Positions 1 to 5,097 of a stretch of DNA of 10,998 nt are shown piece after piece (position 1 is the first letter of the stretch; every line of letters begins with the position of its first letter). Position numbers and translations under genes: made by a program. This DNA is from UBA9337 sp038331135. Its GTDB lineage: Bacteria; Patescibacteriota; Minisyncoccia; Moranbacterales; UBA9337. The stretch lies in assembly GCA_038331135.1 (NCBI GenBank), contig JBBQOS010000032.1, positions 1 to 10,998 of the forward strand, given 5' to 3'. A model generated the notes under the pieces. It saw only the letters and a list, made by a program, of their open reading frames with translations. It ran no database searches and had not been told where the DNA came from.

Positions 1-101
1 ATGAAGCTTATGGTATAAAAACATTGGCGCGTAAAAGAGAAATAGAATTAAAGAATAACAGTTTTAAAAAGAAAGAATTACTCGAAAGATTGGAGCAATA
101 A
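1..101 (+). CDS. C-terminal end of an unidentified protein (partial)
   Basis: An open frame enters from the left edge, with its first complete codon at base 3. It reads 32 residues to a TAA at 99-101. The tail is strongly basic and charged (LARKREIE, then KKKELLERLEQ at the end), as in a helical C-terminal tail. I do not recognise the family from so little sequence. It lies 5 bases upstream of tRNA-Glu on the same strand, so both may share a transcript that ends at the terminator at 191-220. The ATG at base 1 is in another frame and stops after five codons. Confidence 0.6.
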   Translation, partial: EAYGIKTLARKREIELKNNSFKKKELLERLEQ

Positions 102-106
102 ATTAT

Positions 107-178
107 GGCCCTATCGTCTAGTGGTTAGGACAGCAGGTTTTCATCCTGTAAACAGGGGTTCGATTCCCCTTAGGGCTA
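107..178 (+). tRNA. tRNA-Glu (anticodon UUC)
   Basis: The complete cloverleaf can be folded by eye. The acceptor is 107-113 with 171-177, and the D arm carries the TCTAGTGGTTAGGA core. The anticodon stem is 133-137 with 145-149, and the 7-base loop places TTC at 140-142. The T arm is AGGGG, TTCGATT, CCCCT, and the discriminator is A178. The first acceptor pair is G·U rather than a Watson-Crick pair. The 3' CCA is not encoded, because the next bases are CT, so it must be added by a CCA-adding enzyme. It charges glutamate and reads GAA/GAG codons. Confidence 0.97.
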
Positions 179-190
179 CTAAATAAATTG

Positions 191-220
191 AAGAACACCT
201 ATTTTTGAAGGGTGTTTTTT
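191..220 (+). terminator. Intrinsic terminator after tRNA-Glu
   Basis: AACACC at 194-199 pairs with GGTGTT at 211-216. The stem extends outward by G·U and A-U pairs, and a run of T ends at 220. This is a classic hairpin plus U-tract. It ends the transcript carrying tRNA-Glu and the upstream partial gene. Confidence 0.85.
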
Positions 221-222
221 AA

Positions 223-252
223 TTGTGATAATTTTTTGTTTTGTGATATTAT
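223..252 (+). promoter_or_regulatory. Candidate promoter for the DUF456 gene
   Basis: A -35-like TTGTGA (223-228) lies 18 bases before TATTAT (247-252). The -10 is preceded by TG plus one base (244-246), making an extended -10. It falls between the tRNA terminator and the ATG at 282, where a new promoter is expected. It was identified by inspection only. Confidence 0.5.
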
Positions 253-281
253 TGCTTTAAGTAAAGAATAAAATAAATATT

Positions 282-761
282 ATGGATATAATTTTCTTAG
301 TAGCGCTATTGTTGATGATAGGGGGTATCGTGGGAAGTATTTTACCAATTATACCCGGACCAATTTTGAGTTTTGCGGGATTGGTGGTATATTATGTTTT
401 CCAAGAAAATGAAGTTTTAACCCTAGGCCCGGTATTATTTTTTGGTCTAGGGATGCTATTTTTAGTTATTGCTGATTATTTATTACCACTTTTGGGGGTA
501 AAATTTGTAGGTGCTTCAAAAAGTGGACAGTGGGGAGCTGTTATCGGTGCTCTCTTGGGCATAGCATTTTTTCCGCCACTGGGTATTTTTGTGGGAGCTT
601 TAGCAGGGGCAATTATCGGAGAAATATATCATGGCAAAGAATTTTCGGAAGCGATGAAAGTCGCTATCGGAGTAGTTGCAGGAAGCGTGGTGGCAATTTT
701 TTTACAAGTATGTTTTTCTTTAAGTGTGATAACTTATTTTTTATTTAAAATAATTTTCTAG
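282..761 (+). CDS. DUF456 family integral membrane protein
   Basis: This is a 159-residue, almost entirely hydrophobic protein with about four or five membrane segments. It matches the DUF456 pattern. LPIIPGP near residue 21 resembles the conserved PGxPGP loop. D65-Y66 follows the second segment. G77-ASKSG-Q82 resembles the GxSKxG loop. P99-LGIFVGAL and then GEIYHG (113-118) match the PLG...GE...G region, followed by a final Gly-rich helix. The Gly-zipper composition suggests tightly packed helices. The biochemical role of DUF456 proteins is not established. There is no strong Shine-Dalgarno sequence before the ATG. It has its own promoter and terminators nearby, so it is probably monocistronic. 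Length is normal for the family. Confidence 0.87.
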   Translation: MDIIFLVALLLMIGGIVGSILPIIPGPILSFAGLVVYYVFQENEVLTLGPVLFFGLGMLFLVIADYLLPLLGVKFVGASKSGQWGAVIGALLGIAFFPPLGIFVGALAGAIIGEIYHGKEFSEAMKVAIGVVAGSVVAIFLQVCFSLSVITYFLFKIIF

Positions 762-773
762 AAATTAATTGTG

Positions 774-793
774 TCTTTAGTTGTAAAGATTTT
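774..793 (+). terminator. Weak candidate terminator after the DUF456 gene
   Basis: TCTTTA (774-779) and TAAAGA (784-789) form a 6-bp stem with a GTTG tetraloop, followed by only four T. It sits 13 bases after the stop codon. The AT-rich stem and short U-tract make this uncertain. Nothing else is visible between 762 and the promoter at 917 except AT-rich spacer. Confidence 0.3.
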
Positions 794-916
794 GGAACCT
801 ATTTTTTCTATTAAGATTATATTTTTAAAATATGCATATTTTAAAACATTAACTTTAATTGATTATTTTATTTTATTACATAAAACTGTTCTAATCTTTG
901 AAACTATTCAATCCTC

Positions 917-945
917 TTGCTTTTTAGTTAAAAATGGTGTATAAT
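917..945 (+). promoter_or_regulatory. Promoter for the lysozyme-like gene
   Basis: A perfect TATAAT (940-945) stands 17 bases after TTGCTT (917-922), a moderate -35. Transcription would start near 952, giving a leader of about 49 bases to the ATG at 1001. That leader contains the terminator-like hairpin at 961-984. Confidence 0.6.
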
Positions 946-960
946 GCTTGTAGGTAAATA

Positions 961-984
961 AACGGGTGTAAATTCCCGTTTTTT
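961..984 (+). promoter_or_regulatory. Terminator-like hairpin in the 5' leader (possible attenuator)
   Basis: AACGGG (961-966) pairs perfectly with CCCGTT (975-980) across an 8-base loop, and the T-run continues to 984. The hairpin begins only 16 bases after the -10 box and ends 16 bases before the ATG at 1001. It therefore lies inside the leader of the gene rather than at the end of one. It could attenuate transcription, protect the 5' end, or terminate read-through from upstream. The sequence alone cannot decide between these. Confidence 0.6.
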
Positions 985-1000
985 ATATTTTATACTAAAT

Positions 1001-1660
1001 ATGGACAAAATAAGACAAAAATACAATAAGATAAAGAAAAAAATAGCCAAAGGGGAAATGGATTTTTTTGTTTTTTGTAATAAAAAATTAAATGGTATAA
1101 TTGATATTGAGAGAGATTATTTGAAAAATTTTATGCTATTTACGGCTGTAGTTTTTTTATCGGTTTTTACTTATTTTTCACTAGAATCAATGAATAATAT
1201 CAAAACTCAAGCCATAGAAATAAAGCCTGTCATATCGATTCCAAGAAATATAGAATTAGAGAAAAAAATCAGAAAGGTAACTGCCGGTTTTCCAATTGAA
1301 AATATGACTCGTTACATAGCCAGAGAAGACGAACAAGTTGCAGCCTTTATAGTGGCGATTGCTAAAAAAGAAAGCAATTGGGGAAAAAGAACGCCCAAAC
1401 TAGATGGACAAGAATGCAATAATTATTGGGGATTTCGTCAAAAAAGAGAAAGGATGGGTAGTGGCGGACACACTTGCTTTGATAGTCAAAAAGAAGCAGT
1501 TCATTCTATAGCTTTGAGAATAAAAGAATTAATAGATAATGGAATTGATACGCCAGAGAAGATGGTTGTTTGGAAATGCGGATATAGCTGTGAGGCTCAT
1601 AATCCCGAAAGTGTAGCCAAATGGATTGCTGATGTGGGTTTCTATTATAATAAGTTTTAA
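1001..1660 (+). CDS. Membrane-anchored lysozyme-like (glucosaminidase/transglycosylase-type) hydrolase
   Basis: This 219-residue protein has a basic cytoplasmic N-terminus (1-42), one membrane segment at about 43-60, a short stalk, and an extracytoplasmic domain from about residue 85. The sequence AIAKKESNWG (119-128) places E124 in the position of the catalytic Glu of lysozyme-like enzymes. NNYWGF (140-145) and a GSGGHTCF stretch (153-160) resemble the substrate-cleft segments of glucosaminidase and related folds. Cys139, Cys159, Cys193 and Cys197 all lie outside the membrane and could form two disulfides. It is likely to cut peptidoglycan at the cell surface. The fold assignment is by motif only. 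Endo-beta-N-acetylglucosaminidase and lytic transglycosylase are both possible. No clear Shine-Dalgarno sequence precedes the ATG. Confidence 0.7.
   Translation: MDKIRQKYNKIKKKIAKGEMDFFVFCNKKLNGIIDIERDYLKNFMLFTAVVFLSVFTYFSLESMNNIKTQAIEIKPVISIPRNIELEKKIRKVTAGFPIENMTRYIAREDEQVAAFIVAIAKKESNWGKRTPKLDGQECNNYWGFRQKRERMGSGGHTCFDSQKEAVHSIALRIKELIDNGIDTPEKMVVWKCGYSCEAHNPESVAKWIADVGFYYNKF
1646..1651 (+). promoter_or_regulatory. Possible internal -10 box for the following membrane protein
   Basis: TATAAT occurs at the very end of the upstream coding region, 76 bases before the next ATG. No -35 at standard spacing is visible. TTGCTG at 1626-1631 leaves only 14 bases. It could start a leader that contains the hairpin at 1677-1706. 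This is a weak call. Confidence 0.25.
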
Positions 1661-1676
1661 TAAATATTAAAGTTAG

Positions 1677-1706
1677 CCAGTCTTAAATAGCGAGAGTCTA
1701 GACTGG
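1677..1706 (+). promoter_or_regulatory. Leader hairpin before the polytopic membrane protein
   Basis: CCAGTCT (1677-1683) pairs perfectly with AGACTGG (1700-1706) around a 16-base loop. No T-run follows, so it is not an intrinsic terminator. It is followed directly by TGGGGCAAATAAAATATG. The GGGG at 1708-1711, about 10 bases before the ATG at 1722, is the only Shine-Dalgarno-like sequence. The hairpin therefore presents or insulates the ribosome-binding region of the next gene. Confidence 0.55.
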
Positions 1707-1721
1707 TGGGGCAAATAAAAT

Positions 1722-2711
1722 ATGCAAAATAAAATTGATTATCGATCTATAGTAAAAAAAGCTATAAACATAACCGTAAGCAACAAAATTTTGTGGTGGT
1801 TTGGATTTCTAGCTATTTTTAGCGGCTCCTACCTTTCTTTCAATTATACATTTCCCAGTAATTCATCAGAAAAGAAAATGGATGAAATGGAATTTATGAA
1901 TATGATGCGAAAGATTTCGTTTTGTTGGGAATCTTATAGAGAGTGGATAATTCTTGGGATAATATTTTTGATAGTTGTATTAATCGGTTTTTTTGTCTTG
2001 GGATTAATTGGGCGAGGAGCCTTAATTGATTCTATCTTCAAAATAATAAAAGATGAAACTTTTTCTTTTTCGTCAGGAATTAAGCGGGGCATTCATTTTT
2101 TAGGTAGATTGTTTTTGATAAATTTATTTTTTTCTTTAGCTTTTTTGATTTTAATATTTATTTTGGCTTTCCCAGTAATTAGATTATTTATTTTTAAAAG
2201 TTATTTGATTGCATCATCATTGGGCTTGGTGGCGGTGGTGCTATTGGTTTCTATTTTTATTTTATTTTTTTATCTCAAAAGATACGCAGAATTGTATTTA
2301 ATTAGTAGTGATTTGAGTGTTTTAAATTCAATAAAATTAGCTTATAAATTATTTGAAAAAAATATAAAAGAAAGTTTTATCGTGAGTTTAATTTTAATAG
2401 CACTTAATATAATAATAGGAATTATACTAACTTTAATTACATTGGGATTATTTGTTCCCGGTGGCATATTGGGAGTTATTGCCTATACAACAATGGGGGA
2501 ATTAACAGCAATTGTATTTATAATAATGGCGACTTTGTTTTTTGTGGGGTTGATAGTTTTTGTTAGGTCAATTTTGAATGTATTTTTTGAATCTATCTGG
2601 GTATTGTTTTTTTACGAAATAGCTAATAAAAAAGAAGATCCAAATAATCTACTTGAAAGAGAAAAAAATATAAATTTAAACAGAGAGGCGGAGTCAGGTA
2701 TAACTGTATAA
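1722..2711 (+). CDS. Polytopic membrane protein of unknown function
   Basis: This 329-residue protein begins with a cytoplasmic helix (KKAINITVSNK), then KILWWFGFLAIFSGS (22-36), an opening typical of bacterial membrane proteins with a 'k.LW.fG' first segment. Further hydrophobic segments lie at about 75-97, 130-155, 161-185, 218-245, 255-285 and possibly 286-299, giving six or seven passes. The C-terminal 30 residues are charged (NKKEDPNNLLEREK) and cytoplasmic. The loop after segment 1 (41-72) is polar with several Met. No catalytic motif is visible. It resembles uncharacterised integral membrane families described as glycerophosphodiesterase-membrane-domain-like or DUF975-like, but I cannot assign it. 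It follows the lysozyme-like gene by 61 bases, and the two may be co-transcribed. A strong terminator closes it. Confidence 0.75.
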   Translation: MQNKIDYRSIVKKAINITVSNKILWWFGFLAIFSGSYLSFNYTFPSNSSEKKMDEMEFMNMMRKISFCWESYREWIILGIIFLIVVLIGFFVLGLIGRGALIDSIFKIIKDETFSFSSGIKRGIHFLGRLFLINLFFSLAFLILIFILAFPVIRLFIFKSYLIASSLGLVAVVLLVSIFILFFYLKRYAELYLISSDLSVLNSIKLAYKLFEKNIKESFIVSLILIALNIIIGIILTLITLGLFVPGGILGVIAYTTMGELTAIVFIIMATLFFVGLIVFVRSILNVFFESIWVLFFYEIANKKEDPNNLLEREKNINLNREAESGITV

Positions 2712-2716
2712 AATTT

Positions 2717-2747
2717 AAAAACCATCCTTAGTGGGATGGTTTTTTTT
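2717..2747. terminator. Bidirectional intrinsic terminator
   Basis: AAAACCATCC (2717-2726) pairs perfectly with GGATGGTTTT (2733-2742) around a 6-base loop. Eight T follow on the plus strand (2740-2747). On the minus strand the hairpin is followed by TTTTAAATTT. It separates two convergent units, the membrane protein ending at 2711 and the secreted operon ending at 2758, and can serve both. Confidence 0.9.
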
Positions 2748-2757
2748 GTCTATTTTT

Positions 2758-3744
2758 TTATTCTACTTTACACTTGCTGGATTTTGAACCCCCTATCGTG
2801 CTCAACCCAGATCCTCCATTAGATAAGCTTCCGTTGGGAGTAAAGCCCTTTAGTGTATCTCTCATATCTTGAGACATATCACAAATGTTGTTATTAATTT
2901 TATCTTGAACATTTTTTCGAGCATTGCCAATCCCTTGTTTAATGATGCCAGTGGCAATTTTTCCAACCACTATCCCTGCTACTTCTCCAATATTCTCGGC
3001 ATTAGCCAGTGCATCGTTATCCATAGTATTAGCCGCTAAAGTAACGCCCTCAATAATGGATCCTGGGGTGATTACAACTCCATCAGCGCTTTTTTGGGCG
3101 ATAAATCCTCCGTAAGCTCCAGCTTGGGCAGCTGCTTGTTCTTTCTCTTCCTCTAATTTTTTATTATAAACACCTTCAGTTATCAGCGCATAAGCCAGGG
3201 GGTTGTTATTTGGTTGCATAAATGCGTCAAAAGCTGCCCAACTGCCGTCTTCAAACATACTTTTCGCGTCGCAGGCATATTCTTGGAAGGTATCTTGTAA
3301 ATCTGTGTAGTCAATTTCTAAAACAAAATTTTTGGCTCTGGCTGTGCGCCACTCAGTAAAAGATGCCCCCCCGCATGAAGAAGATGAATATGAACCAGAT
3401 GATTTGCCTCTAGTAGTAACTGTAAAAAAATCATTCATGTAGCTTGTGGTTTTTCCAGTGGGACTTTTAAATAAATAGTCCTCCCAATCAGTGATGAATA
3501 ATGAGCCAGCTTGCGAAGTGCCAGAAACTAAATTGTTAACAGTTTCACTGAGGGTTTCAATAGCAGCTTTTTTGAGTGCTCCAACTATGGCGGCTCGAAT
3601 TTGGATTCCAATGTTGTCAAGCATGGTCCTAAAGAAAGCGTTTCCAATATCTGGCCAAGCTGCGTAAGCTTTTGCGCTGTGGATAGGGGCGGTCAAAGAA
3701 ACAAATATCAAAATAATTGCGCTAAATATAATTTTTTTATTCAT
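2758..3744 (-). CDS. Secreted CPR-type protein, downstream partner of the TSP3-repeat protein
   Basis: This 328-residue protein has a clear signal peptide: a KK start, a hydrophobic core at 5-18, and an Ala-rich end with likely cleavage after AKA (26) or AYA (28). The mature part carries Cys124, Cys158, Cys288 and Cys325, a FEDGSWAAFDAFMQPNNN segment (164-181), a charged coiled stretch (LEEEKEQAAAQAG), ITPGSIIEG (225-233), and an Ala/Gly-rich amphipathic region (245-275). From memory, this order (a two-cysteine 'C..F..F..GGW.A' block, P-N-N, then TPG..I) marks a family common in Patescibacteria near type IV secretion or pilus-like genes. Its function is not established. The ATG overlaps the TGA of the upstream gene (ATGA), indicating translational coupling. 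Ser/Gly-rich low complexity lies at 115-126 and 305-322. Confidence 0.75.
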   Translation of the reverse strand: MNKKIIFSAIILIFVSLTAPIHSAKAYAAWPDIGNAFFRTMLDNIGIQIRAAIVGALKKAAIETLSETVNNLVSGTSQAGSLFITDWEDYLFKSPTGKTTSYMNDFFTVTTRGKSSGSYSSSSCGGASFTEWRTARAKNFVLEIDYTDLQDTFQEYACDAKSMFEDGSWAAFDAFMQPNNNPLAYALITEGVYNKKLEEEKEQAAAQAGAYGGFIAQKSADGVVITPGSIIEGVTLAANTMDNDALANAENIGEVAGIVVGKIATGIIKQGIGNARKNVQDKINNNICDMSQDMRDTLKGFTPNGSLSNGGSGLSTIGGSKSSKCKVE

Positions 3745-4742
3745 AAATATTGACTTGGAATGTCTTGTTCCATAAGAAAATTAATTAATCCCAGTTCTTC
3801 TAATTTGGCTTCAGTTTCACTTAGGTAATCATTGGCGAGAATCATAATATTTTCAACCTCTGAAAAACTAATTAGGGAAGCAATGGGATCGTTGGTGTCA
3901 ACTTTTACTTTATCCTCAAGTGAAATTGCGTAGTTAGCTAACTGGAGACCTTTTTTGTGGATATCAAACATTTCTTTGGGAACTTCCAAATCATTCATTT
4001 TTGTCAGTATGGCGCTACCTTTGGCAGCTAAGTCTGTAAAATAATCAAGTCCTCCACCATTAGTAGCGGAAACCACAGCTGGAATTTTCGACATTATTTC
4101 TCTGGAAAATTCTCCAATAGCTTCCTTGGAATCAATGGAATGAGGAAGATTATTGGTCATTACATAAAAGACAGAGGAAAGATATTCCTTGTTGTCTTCT
4201 TCCATTTTTCGAGCTTTTTTTTCTTTGCCGAAACCGGAGTAGTTTTGAGCTAATACTTTTATAGAAGATTCATCTATCGGTGGAAGATCGCTAAAGGAAA
4301 TATTGCTAGAAATTTGTTCTGTTATTAGATTATTAATACTATTCATATCAATTCCGCCACCATCAGATCCTCCAGCGGCCACCATTTCAGCAATTCTATT
4401 AGAAAATTCAGTGGTTAAATTTTCAGAATCAGCATCTATGTTGATATTTTTATTTTCAGTAGAGGTGGTTAATTTATCTCCAGGGGATGGTATTAGAGGG
4501 TTATATCCACTATTAACTTCAGCACCATCTTGGTATCCGTCACTATCAGTATCTGGGTTTTTCGGATCAGTGCCATATTTTGATTCATCTTCATCGCTAA
4601 GACCATCTGAGTCAGAATCAGTAAAAATACTTCCGTTGTTGGAATTTTCTATAGCAATAATTGAAAAAGAATAGCCGAAAAATAATAGCAAGAAAAAGAC
4701 CAACAAAGTTACTTTTATTTTTTTTACTTCTATCAGATACAT
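3741..4742 (-). CDS. Secreted or anchored protein with thrombospondin type-3 (calcium-binding) repeats
   Basis: This 333-residue protein is the first gene of a two-gene operon. An N-terminal hydrophobic segment (about 11-30) acts as a signal sequence or anchor. No lipobox Cys is present. Two Asp-rich calcium-loop repeats follow: DSDSDGLSDEDE (42-53) and DTDSDGYQDGAE (64-75), joined by YGTDPKNP, then NPLIPSPGDKL. This is the thrombospondin type-3 pattern. The remaining 240 residues are polar and mostly helical, with a Gly-rich patch (123-131). I recognise no catalytic motif. In CPR genomes I recall this TSP3 module preceding the kind of gene found here at 3744-2758, suggesting a two-component surface structure. 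The strong promoter at 4792-4821 drives it. Its stop TGA overlaps the next ATG. Confidence 0.8.
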   Translation of the reverse strand: MYLIEVKKIKVTLLVFFLLLFFGYSFSIIAIENSNNGSIFTDSDSDGLSDEDESKYGTDPKNPDTDSDGYQDGAEVNSGYNPLIPSPGDKLTTSTENKNINIDADSENLTTEFSNRIAEMVAAGGSDGGGIDMNSINNLITEQISSNISFSDLPPIDESSIKVLAQNYSGFGKEKKARKMEEDNKEYLSSVFYVMTNNLPHSIDSKEAIGEFSREIMSKIPAVVSATNGGGLDYFTDLAAKGSAILTKMNDLEVPKEMFDIHKKGLQLANYAISLEDKVKVDTNDPIASLISFSEVENIMILANDYLSETEAKLEELGLINFLMEQDIPSQYL

Positions 4743-4791
4743 ACTTCTATTTTATTTTTTTATTTTAAATTAAGTAAAATCTTCTAAAAAA

Positions 4792-4821
4792 ATTATAGCA
4801 TAAAAATACTTGATTTGGCAA
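4792..4821 (-). promoter_or_regulatory. Strong promoter of the secreted two-gene operon
   Basis: On the minus strand, TTGCCA (4821-4816) is followed after 18 bases by a perfect TATAAT (4797-4792). TGC directly before the -10 makes it an extended -10. The start would fall near 4785, about 43 bases upstream of the ATG at 4742. Confidence 0.78.
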
Positions 4822-4849
4822 TGCTTTTAATGGTATCCTTTTTGTGTCT

Positions 4850-4882
4850 ATACGAATTACTAGTTTGTACGAATATACGAAT
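4850..4882. repeat. Short repeats of TACGAAT
   Basis: TACGAAT occurs at 4851-4857, 4868-4874 and 4876-4882. The last two are exactly 8 bases apart, and the first is 17 bases before the second. They lie about 30 bases upstream of the -35 box of the minus-strand promoter. The units differ from the ATGYTARN array in the same spacer, but the 8-base step is shared. Confidence 0.65.
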
Positions 4883-5025
4883 CCAAATCATCATATAAAT
4901 GAATTAAGAAAAAAGGTGTATGATTGAGTCGGGAATCCAGAAATATTTCTCTTAATTCCTTTATTACGACAGTTATTCGATGACTTTTGACTGATGACGC
5001 TAAAATAAATTGTCATATTGTTTTC

Positions 5026-5097
5026 ATGCTAAATCGTTACTTTATTTTAATTTTAAATTGTTCTAATGTTAGTATGCTAAAATGTTAACATGCTAGT
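5026..5097. repeat. Degenerate tandem array with exact 8-base period
   Basis: Hexamers alternate at a perfect 8-base step: ATGTTA at 5066, ATGCTA at 5074, ATGTTA at 5082 and ATGCTA at 5090. In the same phase, ATGCTAAA lies at 5026 (identical to the unit at 5074) and TCGTTACT at 5034, with three AT-rich degenerate units between. This gives up to nine units. The last unit supplies the ATG assigned to the UbiA-like gene. ATGTTAACAT (5082-5091) is also a perfect 10-base palindrome. Confidence 0.75.

Larger units (their letters stand above)
4743..5089. other. 347-base spacer between divergent genes
   Basis: This spacer has no credible gene. It holds the minus-strand promoter (4792-4821), three TACGAAT copies (4850-4882), a mixed stretch at 4883-5025 in which I see no clear structure, and an 8-base periodic array from 5026 that runs into the next coding region. 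No obvious sigma-70 promoter with both elements is visible for the plus-strand gene. A TGCTAAAAT (5075-5083) resembling an extended -10 lies within the repeat array. Confidence 0.7.

Noticed and set aside
42..75. Dockerin or EF-hand reading of the Asp-rich repeats in the TSP3 protein (residue numbers)
   Set aside because: The DTDSDG..D..E spacing with linker GTDP..PDTDSDG is the thrombospondin type-3 arrangement. The paired 22-residue dockerin helix pattern is absent.
530..748. Plus-strand open frame inside the DUF456 gene
   Set aside because: It is a +2 frame shadow rich in Ser, Arg and Cys. The DUF456 frame carries the family motifs.
2924..3115. Plus-strand open frame of 63 codons
   Set aside because: It lies antisense within the secreted partner gene, has a Pro/Ile-rich composition without family features, and has no ribosome-binding site.
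4303..4674. Plus-strand open frame of 123 codons
   Set aside because: It is antisense to the TSP3-repeat protein, whose signal segment and repeats are clearly real. The Ser/Pro-rich translation is the mirror of Asp/Gly-rich codons.
5026..5097. CRISPR array or iteron-type replication origin
   Set aside because: Units are 8 bases with no spacers and are degenerate, far below CRISPR repeat length. There is no cas, rep or dnaA gene or DnaA box set nearby, so an origin reading is not supported.
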